Shown: positions 43,211 through 52,927, counted from the first letter of the stretch. The stretch is DNA of 64,000 nt from Shewanella amazonensis SB2B (GCF_000015245.1 NC_008700.1:2982001-3046000); one strand, 5' to 3'. Numbers and translations: made by a program. Notes: generated from the letters alone by a model not told the origin.

Positions 43211-44740
43211 TTATTTTGTAATGTAATGACACATTACTGCCAGAGGTGAGGCTGTTGGTTTACCATACAAAGGGTCCCCTTCTGTGGCACTGCCGGCGAT
43301 GTCCAGATGCACGTAGGGCAGTGGTGTACTGCTGCCAATACCATGTGCTTCAAGCCCTGATGCACGGATAAGAAACGCAGCCGGATATTGATGGCCACGG
43401 GCCGTGACAGACGAAGGCGCATTGTTGGATGACAGAATATCCGACGCGCCTGATACGTCTTTGATCTTGTCGAAATCCTCCCGGCGCAGTCTTGACACCT
43501 CAAATGGCTCGCCAACACTGTCCCCCAGCGAAGCTATCAGAGCAGCAACACCGCGCTGATGTGCCACCGAATTGGCTACTGCAGCAGGATAGCCACCGTA
43601 GGCACGAACCACATGGCCGGTCAGGGTCGCTACCGAAAAAAGCTCAGGATTCACAGCTGCAACCGCCTTTTGGCGTAAATGGCTCAACAAGTCGGCCAGT
43701 ACCAAGCGACCTTCTGCATCTGTGTTGCCAATCCTCACCCGCACACCGGCATGGCTTGGGATGATTTCATCGGTGACAAACGCCTCTGAGCCGATGCTGT
43801 TACGCACCAGTCCCAGCTCAGCAATTACGCGAATACCTTTGGGTTTCAGCAGCGACAGCGTTTTCATCAGGCCAGCTACCGCAGCGGCGCCACCTTTATC
43901 ACGGCTCATGCCTGCCATGGCGCCGCCAATTTTCAAATCGGCGCCACCGGTGTCGTACACCACGCCTTTACCGGCAAACAGGAATGTGCGCTCAATCTCG
44001 CCCTCGCCCACGTATTCCAGTTTCACGACTCTGGGCTGATGACGCGCAACCGCAAAAGAAGCGCGGCCCACGGCGCTCAAAAGCGGATAATCGCGCTCCA
44101 GTTCGTCACGACCTTCAATCACCCGGGTGTGAATATCGGTGCCAGCAAAGGCTTTAACACAATAATCGGCAAATGCGGGGGCCGACATACGCTCAGGCTC
44201 AGTGCCACACAGGTCACGGGCAAGATTGCGGCCGGTTTCAAGGGCGCTTGCCAGTGTGGCGAGGGATTCATCGGCACCGTAAAGGCCAATGGTTTCGATA
44301 CTGCAAGGGGCAGCGCCCTGCTCGCGGGCTTCAAGGCTGATCCATAATTCCTGCCCACAGCCAAGGGCGGCGGCGAGTATAGCTTCAACCTTATCGTCAC
44401 GGCCAAACACCGCCAGCAGTGGCCGGGTGGCTCCTGCGTCTCTTGCCATGGCAATGGCGCTTCGAGCGGCCTGGGTGACAGAGCGCACATCGTCATAATC
44501 GCCATAGCTGCTACCGATGGGGGCGTATATCAAGCGGCCGCCGGCGAGGCCCGGTGCCAGCAGTAAGGTAGTGGTCTTTCCCACCCGCTTGTCGATACTG
44601 GCGGCGTGGCCTGCCAGCAGACGTACTTCATCGAGGGAAACTGCATCCAATGAGGGGCTCAGCACCAACAGGGCATCAAAGCCCTCACCGGCGAAGATGC
44701 CATTTTCATCCTGTTCAACAACAAATTGTGCCTGAAACAT
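43211..44740 (-). CDS. Leucyl aminopeptidase (M17) family protein
   Basis: A 509-residue di-zinc M17 aminopeptidase releasing N-terminal residues from peptides. The frame is open far upstream (44887) but AGGA six bases before ATG 44740 fixes the start (MFQAQFVVEQDENG). The catalytic domain (from about residue 190) shows GKGVVYDTGGADLKIGG, then the metal-binding IGNTDAEGRLVLADLLSH near residue 355, and FSVATLTGHVVRAYGGYPA. NTDAEGR is the M17 signature. It is divergent from pepD, so a peptide-degrading pair shares the intergenic region. Confidence 0.9.
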   Translation of the reverse strand: MFQAQFVVEQDENGIFAGEGFDALLVLSPSLDAVSLDEVRLLAGHAASIDKRVGKTTTLLLAPGLAGGRLIYAPIGSSYGDYDDVRSVTQAARSAIAMARDAGATRPLLAVFGRDDKVEAILAAALGCGQELWISLEAREQGAAPCSIETIGLYGADESLATLASALETGRNLARDLCGTEPERMSAPAFADYCVKAFAGTDIHTRVIEGRDELERDYPLLSAVGRASFAVARHQPRVVKLEYVGEGEIERTFLFAGKGVVYDTGGADLKIGGAMAGMSRDKGGAAAVAGLMKTLSLLKPKGIRVIAELGLVRNSIGSEAFVTDEIIPSHAGVRVRIGNTDAEGRLVLADLLSHLRQKAVAAVNPELFSVATLTGHVVRAYGGYPAAVANSVAHQRGVAALIASLGDSVGEPFEVSRLRREDFDKIKDVSGASDILSSNNAPSSVTARGHQYPAAFLIRASGLEAHGIGSSTPLPYVHLDIAGSATEGDPLYGKPTASPLAVMCHYITK

Positions 44741-44954
44741 GACCCGTCCTATTGTTTTGATTGTGTATTGCAAGGCTCGGCTGATTATTCCTGCAATCAA
44801 CATCATTTGCCACCCGTGGCAAGGCCTTTCGCTGGAAACTTTGGCTTCCACAACAGGGATGTTTGCCCATCCACCCGGGACGCACACTGTGGTAAACTCG
44901 GCGCAATCAGGGGCGCACAGCGCCCAGTCATGACAAAAAAGCCGGGAGTATTCC

Positions 44955-46415
44955 GTGACTGCTATTAATCAGCTCTACCCTCAGCCTCTGTGGCAGTGGT
45001 TCGAACAAATCTGTGCCATTCCCCATCCTTCAAAACACGAAGCGGCCCTGAGCCAGCACATTCAGGCATGGGCCCGCGATAAAGGCCTGCCAGTGGTTGA
45101 AGATAAAGTCGGCAACCTGATCATCCGTAAAGCCGCCACTCCCGGCATGGAAAACCGCAAGACTGTGGTTATTCAGGCGCACATCGACATGGTGCCGCAG
45201 AAGAACAACGACAAGGTACACGACTTTACCAAAGACCCCATTGAAGCCTATGTGGATGGTGAGTGGGTAAAAGCCCGTGGCACTACCCTTGGCTCAGACA
45301 ACGGCATTGGTATGGCGTCGGCCCTGGCAATCCTCGGCAGCGATGACATTCCCCACGGCCCACTGGAAGTGCTGCTGACCATCGATGAAGAAGCCGGTAT
45401 GACCGGCGCCTTCGGCCTGGAAGCCGGTTATCTGGATGCCGAAATTCTGATCAACACAGATTCTGAGCAGGAAGGCGAGATTTACATGGGCTGCGCCGGT
45501 GGCGTAGACGCTGAAATCACCCTGCCCATGGTATGGGAAGCCCCGGCCGAAGGTTACAAGAGCTTCGCGCTGAACCTGTCTGGTCTCAAGGGTGGTCACT
45601 CAGGGGTGAACATTCACCTTGGCCGTGGCAATGCCAACAAGCTGCTGGCCCGTTTCCTGTTTGAAAACGTCGAAGCCCTGCAACTGGAGCTGGCCGATTT
45701 CAACGGCGGCTCACTGCGTAACGCCATTCCCCGAGAAGCTGGCCTGACCCTGATGGTACCGGCCGAGCACGAGCAAGGCTTGAAAGACGCCGTCAGTGCC
45801 TTCGAAGCTTTGGTGCGTGAAGAGCTGGCCATTGCCGATCCCGGCGCCGTACTGACCCTGACCGAAGTGGCCGAGCCCAAGCGGGTGATGAGCGAGCATA
45901 GCCAAAACACCTTTATCGACCTGCTGAACGCCTGCCCCAACGGCGTTATGCGCATGAGCGATGAAGTGGCCGGCGTTACCGAGACTTCGCTCAACGTGGG
46001 CGTTATTACCACCAGCGAGCAGGATGTGAAAATCCTCTGCCTGATCCGCTCACTGATTGACTCAGGCCGCACCCAGGTTGAAGGCATGCTGATTGCGCTG
46101 TCTAACCTCGCTGGCGCAGAAATCGAGCTCTCCGGCGCTTACCCGGGCTGGAAGCCAGACAACAGCTCGCCTGTGATGGCCATCGTGCGTGAAACCTATC
46201 AGGACATCTACAACAAGGAGCCGGTGATCATGGTTATCCACGCTGGTCTCGAATGTGGCCTGTTCAAGAAGCCCTATCCCGAGATGGACATGGTTTCCAT
46301 TGGCCCCACCATCCGCTTCCCACACAGCCCCGATGAGATGGTGAACATCGAAACCGTGGGTCAGTACTGGCAGCTGCTGCTGGCAGTGCTTGAGCGTATT
46401 CCTGAAAAAGCTTGA
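44955..46415 (+). CDS. pepD: Aminoacyl-histidine dipeptidase (peptidase D)
   Basis: A 486-residue cytosolic M20 dipeptidase (carnosinase-like, broad Xaa-His and other dipeptides). Metal-ligand motifs: VVIQAHIDMVPQ near residue 75, LGSDNGIGMASALAIL near 115, IDEEAGMTGAFGLE near 145, NTDSEQEGEIYMGCAGG near 170 and HAGLECGLFKKPYPEMDMVSIGPT near 425 (in parts). The GTG at 44955 has CGGGAG six bases upstream. Length equals E. coli PepD. The last codons lie in a 22-bp tandem repeat (46388-46453). Confidence 0.97.
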   Translation: MTAINQLYPQPLWQWFEQICAIPHPSKHEAALSQHIQAWARDKGLPVVEDKVGNLIIRKAATPGMENRKTVVIQAHIDMVPQKNNDKVHDFTKDPIEAYVDGEWVKARGTTLGSDNGIGMASALAILGSDDIPHGPLEVLLTIDEEAGMTGAFGLEAGYLDAEILINTDSEQEGEIYMGCAGGVDAEITLPMVWEAPAEGYKSFALNLSGLKGGHSGVNIHLGRGNANKLLARFLFENVEALQLELADFNGGSLRNAIPREAGLTLMVPAEHEQGLKDAVSAFEALVREELAIADPGAVLTLTEVAEPKRVMSEHSQNTFIDLLNACPNGVMRMSDEVAGVTETSLNVGVITTSEQDVKILCLIRSLIDSGRTQVEGMLIALSNLAGAEIELSGAYPGWKPDNSSPVMAIVRETYQDIYNKEPVIMVIHAGLECGLFKKPYPEMDMVSIGPTIRFPHSPDEMVNIETVGQYWQLLLAVLERIPEKA

Positions 46416-46453
46416 GCGCATTCCTGAAAAAGCTTGAGCGCATTCCTGAAAAG
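46388..46453 (+). repeat. 22-bp tandem repeat, three copies, over the pepD stop
   Basis: Three head-to-tail units beginning GCTTGAGCG and ending CTGAAAAA or CTGAAAAG at 46388-46409, 46410-46431 and 46432-46453, with a partial fourth (GCCTGAG). Units differ by one or two bases. The period is not a multiple of three, and each unit carries TGA in the pepD frame at its second codon boundary, so the extra copies extend only the untranslated tail. Confidence 0.9.
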
Positions 46454-46478
46454 GCCTGAGCCGTAAATAAATCCAGTT

Positions 46479-46507
46479 AAAAGGGCGACACTTCAGTCGC
46501 CCTTTTC
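46479..46507. terminator. terminator between pepD and the LysR gene
   Basis: Perfect 11-bp stem AAAAGGGCGAC / GTCGCCCTTTT with loop ACTTCA, serving both convergent genes. Confidence 0.92.
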
Positions 46508-46541
46508 TTTATCTATCTGCAAAGCGTTGGGGCTATATGGC

Positions 46542-47450
46542 CTAGCCACTCACCAACTCTTTCATCAAACTGCGAAGCCAAATCAGCGCCGGATGCCCAC
46601 CAAGCGCCGGGTGCCAGACGCAGTTCAGGTGATAACCGGGCACATCCTCAGGTAGTTGAAGCCGCTTCAGCGGCCAGTGTTCGGCCAGCAAATCTGCCAC
46701 CTTTTTGGGCAGCACCAATACATAGTCGCTTCGACACACAATGGCCGCCGCCGACATATAGCTTTGGCTGTTCACCGAAATACGCCGCGACAAGCCCTGG
46801 CTTTCAAGCCAGTTATCGAGCCGCGCCTCTGAAGTGCCAAGGGGTGAATGAAACACATGGGCCATGCCGATAAGTTCGCTAAGCGCCATCCGCTCACCAA
46901 CCCCGGGTAAGTCCTTTCGCACCAAACCTGCCAGCGGCTCGGTAAGCCAGGTTTCTTTGCCAAGATAGGCCGGTACCTGCATGTACTCATCAAAGCCCAG
47001 CACCAAATCGATTTCGCCGGAGGCCAGCTCCGCCTCCGGCAGCCTATCTCTGAGAATACGGATCTCAATGCTGACCCCGGGGGCGAGTTCATTGAGGCGC
47101 TGCACCAAAGGCGGCATCAGCACGCACTCCACATAGTCGGTGGTACACAGCACAAAGCGGCGCCGCGAGTTTTCGGGCTCGAAGGCTTCTTCTTCGCTGA
47201 GCTGCTGCTCCAAAAGCCGCAGCGCCTGACGCACACCACTGTGCAGATGCTGGGCCCGGGGCGTGGGCACCATCCCCTGCGGAGTGCGCACCAACAGCTG
47301 ATCGCCAAAGGCGGTGCGCAGTCTGCCCAGAGCATGACTCATTGCCGGCTGGCTGATAAACAGCGACTCGGCCGCGCGGGTCACGCTGCCCTGGGTCATC
47401 AGGGCGTCAAAGGCAAGCAGCAGATTCAGGTCGAGTTGATGCAGTTTCAT
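46542..47450 (-). CDS. LysR family transcriptional regulator
   Basis: A 302-residue LysR-type regulator. The frame opens at a GTG (47456), but ATG 47450 gives the usual opening KLHQLDLNLLLAFDAL. The helix-turn-helix is SVTRAAESLFISQPAMSHAL at residues about 25-45, followed by LLVRTPQGMVPTPRA; the effector-binding domain follows. It is divergent from aguA (250 bases away), so agmatine or putrescine metabolism is the probable regulon (inference). A TTACAC-N17-GTGTAA inverted repeat at 47592-47620 in between could be a binding site. Confidence 0.92.
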   Translation of the reverse strand: MKLHQLDLNLLLAFDALMTQGSVTRAAESLFISQPAMSHALGRLRTAFGDQLLVRTPQGMVPTPRAQHLHSGVRQALRLLEQQLSEEEAFEPENSRRRFVLCTTDYVECVLMPPLVQRLNELAPGVSIEIRILRDRLPEAELASGEIDLVLGFDEYMQVPAYLGKETWLTEPLAGLVRKDLPGVGERMALSELIGMAHVFHSPLGTSEARLDNWLESQGLSRRISVNSQSYMSAAAIVCRSDYVLVLPKKVADLLAEHWPLKRLQLPEDVPGYHLNCVWHPALGGHPALIWLRSLMKELVSG

Positions 47451-47698
47451 GACCACTATTCGCGATATTTATGGGCACATACATCTTATTCATTTGTTGT
47501 ATGGATGCGCAACTTCTTACACTGTCTCTACTCAATCATCGCCAAAAAGGCTGGCGCTTTTTTGGGATGTTCGAGGCTAAGATTAAAACCATTACACTGC
47601 TTAACCATTCAGTGGTGTAACCTGACGGCTTAAACCCGTTTTCTCCATGATCGGCCCTGTGGTGCAACATGCCAGCACGGGGATATAAGGACTTTGCG

Positions 47699-48796
47699 AT
47701 GAGCATCAACACCCTAAATTCGACCCCCGCCGCCGATGGCTTCACCATGCCAGCCGAATGGGCACACCAGCAGGCTGTTTGGATGATCTGGCCCTACCGC
47801 CCTGACAACTGGCGCGAAGCCGGTCGTTTTGCACAGGCGACCTTTGCCAAGGTTGCCGATGCCATTGGCGGCGCCACGCCTGTGTTTATGGGGGTTCCGG
47901 CCGAGTTTATGGATAAGGCCCGCGCCATCATGCCTGCCCACGTAACTCTGGTTGAGATGAACAGCGACGACTGCTGGGCCCGCGATACAGGCCCCACGGT
48001 AGTGACCAATGGAGCCGGCGAGTGCCGTGGCATTGACTGGGGCTTTAACGCTTGGGGCGGCCACAAGGGCGGTCTCTATTTCCCCTGGGATCAGGATGAA
48101 AAAGTGGCAGCCCAAATGCTGGCCCAGCACGGCATGGACAGATACGCCGCGCCGCTTATCCTGGAAGGCGGCTCAATACACGTGGACGGCGAAGGCACCT
48201 GTATGACCACCGCCGAGTGCCTTTTGAATGAAAACCGCAACCCGCATCTCACCAAAGAGCAAATCGAAGCTCATCTTCGCGATTATCTTGGTGTAACCAG
48301 CTTTATCTGGCTGGGTGACGGCGTGTATATGGACGAGACCGACGGTCATATCGACAACATCTGCTGTTTTGTCCGCCCCGGCGAAGTGGCCCTGCACTGG
48401 ACCGACGATGTGAACGACCCACAATACGAGCGCTCTGTGGCTGCGCTCAAGCTGCTTGAAGCCGCCGTGGATGCCAAAGGCCGCAAACTGAAGGTGTGGA
48501 AGCTGCCTCAGCCAGGCCCGCTGTACTGCACCGAAGAAGAGTCGGCCGGCGTTGAGAGCGGCACCGGTGTGCCCCGTGAGGCCGAAGGTCGTCTGGCGGG
48601 TTCCTATGTGAACTTCCTTATCACCAACGACCGTATCGTCTACCCGCTTTTGGACGAAGCCACCGACGGTGAAGCGCAGCGCATTCTGGAAGACATCTTC
48701 CCTGAGTATCAGGTTATCGGCGTGCCTGCCCGTGAGATCCTGCTTGGCGGTGGCAACATCCACTGCATTACCCAGCAAATCCCATCCGGCAAATAA
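47699..48796 (+). CDS. aguA: Agmatine deiminase
   Basis: A 365-residue agmatine iminohydrolase (porphyromonas-type peptidyl-arginine deiminase fold) converting agmatine to N-carbamoylputrescine and ammonia. AAGGA seven bases before ATG 47699 sets the start (frame open to 47669). Seen: DDCWARDTGPT near residue 90, DWGFNAWGG, LEGGSIHVDGEGT, DETDGHIDNICCF near 222 and the nucleophile Cys356 in GGNIHCITQQ. Followed by an amidase gene 35 bases on, so an operon. Confidence 0.95.
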   Translation: MSINTLNSTPAADGFTMPAEWAHQQAVWMIWPYRPDNWREAGRFAQATFAKVADAIGGATPVFMGVPAEFMDKARAIMPAHVTLVEMNSDDCWARDTGPTVVTNGAGECRGIDWGFNAWGGHKGGLYFPWDQDEKVAAQMLAQHGMDRYAAPLILEGGSIHVDGEGTCMTTAECLLNENRNPHLTKEQIEAHLRDYLGVTSFIWLGDGVYMDETDGHIDNICCFVRPGEVALHWTDDVNDPQYERSVAALKLLEAAVDAKGRKLKVWKLPQPGPLYCTEEESAGVESGTGVPREAEGRLAGSYVNFLITNDRIVYPLLDEATDGEAQRILEDIFPEYQVIGVPAREILLGGGNIHCITQQIPSGK

Positions 48797-48831
48797 TCGG
48801 CCTGTTCATTCACCTTTTCGGAGTTACCCGT

Positions 48832-50535
48832 ATGTTCGAAGTAACCGAAGTATCCATTGCCGAGCTGCGCGGCGCGCTCGAATCCGGCCGCACCACGGCG
48901 GTCGAACTGGTTAAAGCGTATCTTGCCCGTATCGAAGCCTATGATGGCGCCGATACCGACACCAAACTCAATGCGGTGGTGGTACACAACCCCGATGCAC
49001 TGAAAGAAGCCGAGGCCTCCGATGCGCGCCGCGCCCGCGGCGAAACGTTGGGGCCACTCGATGGCATCCCCTACACCGCCAAAGACAGCTATCTGGTGAA
49101 GGGCCTGACCGCCGCTTCCGGCAGCCCGGCCTTTAAAGACTTGGTTGCCCAGCGTGATGCCTTCACCGTGGAGCGCCTGCGCGCCAATGGCGCAATCTGC
49201 CTTGGCAAAACCAATATGCCGCCCATGGCCAATGGCGGCATGCAGCGTGGTGTGTATGGCCGCGCCGAAAGCCCCTATAACGCAGCTTATCTCACTGCGC
49301 CCTTCGCCTCCGGCTCATCCAATGGCGCCGGTACTGCCACCGCCGCCAGCTTTTGCGCCTTTGGTCTGGCCGAAGAAACCTGGTCCAGCGGCCGTGGCCC
49401 GGCGTCCAACAATGGTTTGTGTGCTTACACCCCGTCCCGCGGCGTGATTTCGGTACGCGGCAACTGGCCTCTGACCCCCACCATGGACGTGGTAGTGCCC
49501 TACGCCCGCACCATGGCTGACCTGTTGGAAGTCTTGGACGTAGTAGTCGCCGACGATAGTGAAACCCGCGGCGACCTGTGGCGTATGCAGCCCTGGGTTC
49601 AAATCCCCAAGGCTTCCGAAGTGCGCCCCGAGTCGTATATCGCCCTCGCCTGTGGCGCAGATAGCCTTAAAGGCAAACGCTTTGGTGTGCCCAAGATGTT
49701 TATCAATAAAGATGAACTCGCCGGCACCAGTGAAAACCCAGGTATTGGCGGCCCGACCGGTCAGCGCATTCATACCCGTGACTCTGTGATTGCCCTGTGG
49801 GAGCAGGCGCGAGCGGCGCTGGAAGCCGCTGGCGCCGAGGTGATTGAAGTGGACTTCCCGCTGGTGTCCAACTGCGAAGGCGACAGACCCGGCGCACCAA
49901 CCGTATTCAACCGCGGCATAGTCACTCCTGAGTTTTTGCACGACGAGCTGTGGGAGCTCTCCGGCTGGGCCTTCGATGACTTCCTGCGTGCCAATGGTGA
50001 CCCCAAGCTCAATAAGCTGGAGGACGTAGATGGGCCGAAGATTTTCCCCCACGACCCGGGCACACTGCCGAACCGCGAGGGCGATCTGGCCGCCGGTATG
50101 GATGAGTACGTCAACATGGCCAAGCGCGGCATCACGCCGTGGAATGAAATTGCCACAGTCCCCGATGGCCTGCGCGGTCTGGAAAAGACCCGCAAGCTTG
50201 ACCTCGAAGACTGGATGGATGCGCTTAAGCTGGATGCTGTGCTCTTCCCCACCGTGGCCGACGTGGGCCCTGCCGATGCCGACGTGAACCCAGCTTCTGC
50301 CGATATCGCCTGGAGCAACGGCGTTTGGGTTGCCAATGGCAACCTCGCCATCCGTCACCTGGGCGTACCCACTGTGACTGTGCCCATGGGCATCATGGCC
50401 GATATCGGCATGCCTGTGGGTCTGACGTTTGCTGGCCGTGCCTACGATGACAACGCGCTCTTAAGCCTGGCTTCGGCCTTTGAGTCCACCGGTAATAAGC
50501 GCCACATACCACCACGCACACCTAAGCTATCCTGA
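48832..50535 (+). CDS. Amidase-signature family amidase next to aguA
   Basis: A 567-residue amidase. The catalytic triad region is visible: Lys84 in IPYTAKDS, the cis-Ser in ASGSSNGAG (Ser162/163) and the nucleophile Ser186 in EETWSSGRGPAS. The length is in the family's range. In most bacteria the next enzyme after AguA is AguB, an N-carbamoylputrescine amidohydrolase of the nitrilase family, but no aguB is seen here. This amidase may act on the product or on a related amide; that is inference from the 35-base spacing. Terminated at 50567. Confidence 0.9.
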   Translation: MFEVTEVSIAELRGALESGRTTAVELVKAYLARIEAYDGADTDTKLNAVVVHNPDALKEAEASDARRARGETLGPLDGIPYTAKDSYLVKGLTAASGSPAFKDLVAQRDAFTVERLRANGAICLGKTNMPPMANGGMQRGVYGRAESPYNAAYLTAPFASGSSNGAGTATAASFCAFGLAEETWSSGRGPASNNGLCAYTPSRGVISVRGNWPLTPTMDVVVPYARTMADLLEVLDVVVADDSETRGDLWRMQPWVQIPKASEVRPESYIALACGADSLKGKRFGVPKMFINKDELAGTSENPGIGGPTGQRIHTRDSVIALWEQARAALEAAGAEVIEVDFPLVSNCEGDRPGAPTVFNRGIVTPEFLHDELWELSGWAFDDFLRANGDPKLNKLEDVDGPKIFPHDPGTLPNREGDLAAGMDEYVNMAKRGITPWNEIATVPDGLRGLEKTRKLDLEDWMDALKLDAVLFPTVADVGPADADVNPASADIAWSNGVWVANGNLAIRHLGVPTVTVPMGIMADIGMPVGLTFAGRAYDDNALLSLASAFESTGNKRHIPPRTPKLS

Positions 50536-50566
50536 CGACTTCAATTAACTCGCTGATAGTGAATTG

Positions 50567-50591
50567 AAAGCCACCCTCTGGGTGGCTTTTT
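50567..50591 (+). terminator. terminator of aguA-amidase
   Basis: Stem AAAGCCACCC / GGGTGGCTTT with a three-base loop, followed by T-tract; it lies 32 bases after the amidase stop. Confidence 0.9.
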
Positions 50592-50703
50592 GCTGTATCC
50601 GATTCAAGGAACATGACCGACTGGGGCTTCTTTGCTATAACCATGGAACCATCAGTGACAGACTCAGTCATAAATCTATCGACAAAAGAATCAAGGAAGA
50701 CTC

Positions 50704-50955
50704 ATGCGTTTACTCCCTGTGACACTTGCCACAGCCCTTACCCTGCTGCTAACCGCCTGCAGCGCCAATCAGGTGACCCAATCTGGATGCGCCTTTGTGA
50801 CTGGCGTTTATGAAAACGACAACCAAAATCGCAGCACCCCGGATAACAGAGAAAGCACGGCCAAAGAAAATGCTGCGGTCGGCATGATAAATGCCCTATT
50901 TGCCGGAATAGCAGGCCTTTTCAAAGACGAGGATAAAGAGGAAAACTGCCTCTAA
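50704..50955 (+). CDS. Small lipoprotein of unknown function
   Basis: An 83-residue protein whose lipobox LLTAC places the acylated Cys at about residue 19 (MRLLPVTLATALTLLLTAC). The mature part is short, polar and acidic, with a hydrophobic MINALFAGIAGLF segment. AAGGAAGACTC precedes the ATG. No family recognised. It is followed by the HerA-like ATPase gene 31 bases later, probably on one transcript. Confidence 0.72.
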   Translation: MRLLPVTLATALTLLLTACSANQVTQSGCAFVTGVYENDNQNRSTPDNRESTAKENAAVGMINALFAGIAGLFKDEDKEENCL

Positions 50956-50986
50956 CACACGGAATCACAGACAAGGAGAGCAACAG

Positions 50987-52423
50987 ATGAATTCCATTCT
51001 TCTCGGTGGCAATGGCAACACCCAGGTTACTCTCAATGCAGCCATGGCAAACCGCCATGGCCTTATCACCGGAGCAACCGGAACCGGCAAAACCATCAGC
51101 CTGCAATTGCTGGCGGAATCTTTTTCCGAACTTGGCGTGCCTTGCTTTGTGGCCGATGTTAAAGGCGATCTCAGTGGCCTCGCGGCAGCAGGTAAAGACA
51201 ATCCAAAAATTTCAGAACGCTGCAATCACATTGGCATTGCGGTACCCAACTTTTCTGCCAAGCCAACGCTTTTTTGGGACATCTACGGCCAGCGCGGGCT
51301 TCAGGCCCGGAGCACCATCAGTGAAATGGGGCCACTGCTGCTTTCGAGTCTGCTGGAGCTGAACGATACCCAAACCGGCGTGCTCTACAGCTGCTTCGCC
51401 TTTGCAGACGATGAAGGCATGTTGCTACTCGACCTCAAGGATTTGCGGGCGCTGCTCGGGTTTATGGCCAACAAAGGCAATAGCCTGTCGGGCAATTACG
51501 GCAATATCAGCAGTGCCAGCATTGGAGCCATTCAAAGAAAACTGCTGGTATTGGAAGAACAGGGAGCCGATGCGTTTTTTACCGAGCCTGCACTGGATCT
51601 CGGCGACTTGATGCAAAACGATTTTTCCGGCAAGGGGGTTATCAGCCTGCTCGATGTGACACGGCTTGTCCATCAGGCCCCCAAACTCTATGCCACCTTC
51701 CTGTTCTGGCTGCTTTCTGAGCTGTTTGAAAACCTGCCCGAGGTTGGCGATGCCGACAAACCCAAACTGGTGCTTTTTTTCGATGAGGCGCACCTGCTGT
51801 TTAACGATGTACCCAGGGTGCTGGTCGACAAGATTGAACAGGTGGTCAGGCTAATTCGCTCCAAAGGGGTGGGTGTGTTCTTTATCAGCCAAAGTCCCAT
51901 GGATATTCCTGAAGCAATCCTTGGCCAATTGGGCTGCCGTATCCAACATGCCCTCAGGGCCTTTACCCCTAAAGATCAAAAAAGCATTCGGGCCGTTGCC
52001 GAGAACTTCAGACCTAACCCGAATTTTTCCACCGCCGAAGTGATAACGACACTGGGTGTTGGCGAAGCCCTGGTGTCTGTGCTGGATAACAAAGGTGCGC
52101 CCACACAGGTGGAAAAGGTACTTATCTGCCCTCCCGCTTCCCGCATCGGCCCCTTATCCGATGAAGAGCGTCAGTCACTGCTTGCTCGCTCGCCACTTAA
52201 AAACAAATATCAGGACACGGTGGACAGGGAGTCCGCCTTCGAAATTCTGGCACAGCGCGTCAATGCAACCCAAGCGTCATCCAAACCGAACGCGGCGAAA
52301 AAGCCATCCTCAAGGCAAAGCGATAACGCGGCCGAAGCCTTTTTCAAGAGTCTCGTCCGGGCCGTGGGATCCAAGCTTGGGCAGAGTCTGGTGCGGGGAA
52401 TTTTGGGCTCACTCAAACGCTGA
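50987..52423 (+). CDS. yjgR: DUF853 family HerA-like ATPase (YjgR-like)
   Basis: A 478-residue P-loop ATPase of the YjgR/DUF853 family, related to HerA/FtsK-type helicases. Walker A is GATGTGKT near residue 27 and Walker B is LVLFFDEAHLLF near residue 260; FISQSPMDIPEAILGQLG and the arginine-containing HALRAFTPKDQK follow. GGAGAG precedes ATG 50987. E. coli YjgR has the same layout; its role is not established. C-terminal segment (from about 425) is a polar linker then basic helix. Confidence 0.9.
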   Translation: MNSILLGGNGNTQVTLNAAMANRHGLITGATGTGKTISLQLLAESFSELGVPCFVADVKGDLSGLAAAGKDNPKISERCNHIGIAVPNFSAKPTLFWDIYGQRGLQARSTISEMGPLLLSSLLELNDTQTGVLYSCFAFADDEGMLLLDLKDLRALLGFMANKGNSLSGNYGNISSASIGAIQRKLLVLEEQGADAFFTEPALDLGDLMQNDFSGKGVISLLDVTRLVHQAPKLYATFLFWLLSELFENLPEVGDADKPKLVLFFDEAHLLFNDVPRVLVDKIEQVVRLIRSKGVGVFFISQSPMDIPEAILGQLGCRIQHALRAFTPKDQKSIRAVAENFRPNPNFSTAEVITTLGVGEALVSVLDNKGAPTQVEKVLICPPASRIGPLSDEERQSLLARSPLKNKYQDTVDRESAFEILAQRVNATQASSKPNAAKKPSSRQSDNAAEAFFKSLVRAVGSKLGQSLVRGILGSLKR

Positions 52424-52499
52424 GGCTTCAGCCGCTTTTAAGCCAGAAGCCCTAAGCTGCTGTGCTTTGGCATAGGACTTTGAATATTGAGTATTTCCG

Positions 52500-52916
52500 A
52501 TGTTTATTGGCTATCTGGTGATTGCCGCCATCATTGTTAAAACCTCTCTGATGGGGCTTGGAGGAATGTCACTGGCCATAGCCTCCGTGGCGTATCTGCT
52601 AAACGGCCTCTGGATGCGCTCCCGCGCCCGGCCTTTAACATGCAAACAGAAAAGCGACCAGTCACAGACCAATCATCTGAGCCGCCAATTCACCCAGCTG
52701 TGTGTAACCACAGTGCTGCTGCATCTGGCGGTGTATCTGGCCTTAGTGATAAAGCTGCTGATGATGGATGGATTGGAGGATATACCGGCATTTCTGCTCA
52801 GCCACCTGGTGCTGCATCATGTGCTGTGTGCCCTGATTGGCGGCATCATAGCCCTGATGACCATCAGGCTGTATCTCAGCCGGCACGGTTCGCCATCCTT
52901 ACCCAGAATAGGTTGA
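52500..52916 (+). CDS. Small membrane protein of unknown function
   Basis: A 138-residue protein with four likely membrane helices (GYLVIAAIIVKTSLMGLG, AIASVAYLLNGLW, LCVTTVLLHLAVYLALVIKLLM in parts, and LVLHHVLCALIGGIIALMT). No convincing ribosome binding site precedes ATG 52500 and no family is recognised, but the hydrophobicity pattern and the terminator that follows support coding. Follows the ATPase gene by 76 bases. Confidence 0.6.
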   Translation: MFIGYLVIAAIIVKTSLMGLGGMSLAIASVAYLLNGLWMRSRARPLTCKQKSDQSQTNHLSRQFTQLCVTTVLLHLAVYLALVIKLLMMDGLEDIPAFLLSHLVLHHVLCALIGGIIALMTIRLYLSRHGSPSLPRIG

Positions 52917-52927
52917 GATAAAAGAAT

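Noticed and set aside
47541..47563. Inverted repeat CCAAAAAGG...CTTTTTTGG before aguA
   Set aside because: Imperfect, with a small unpaired centre; could be chance in an AT-rich stretch, so it is not listed as an operator or terminator.
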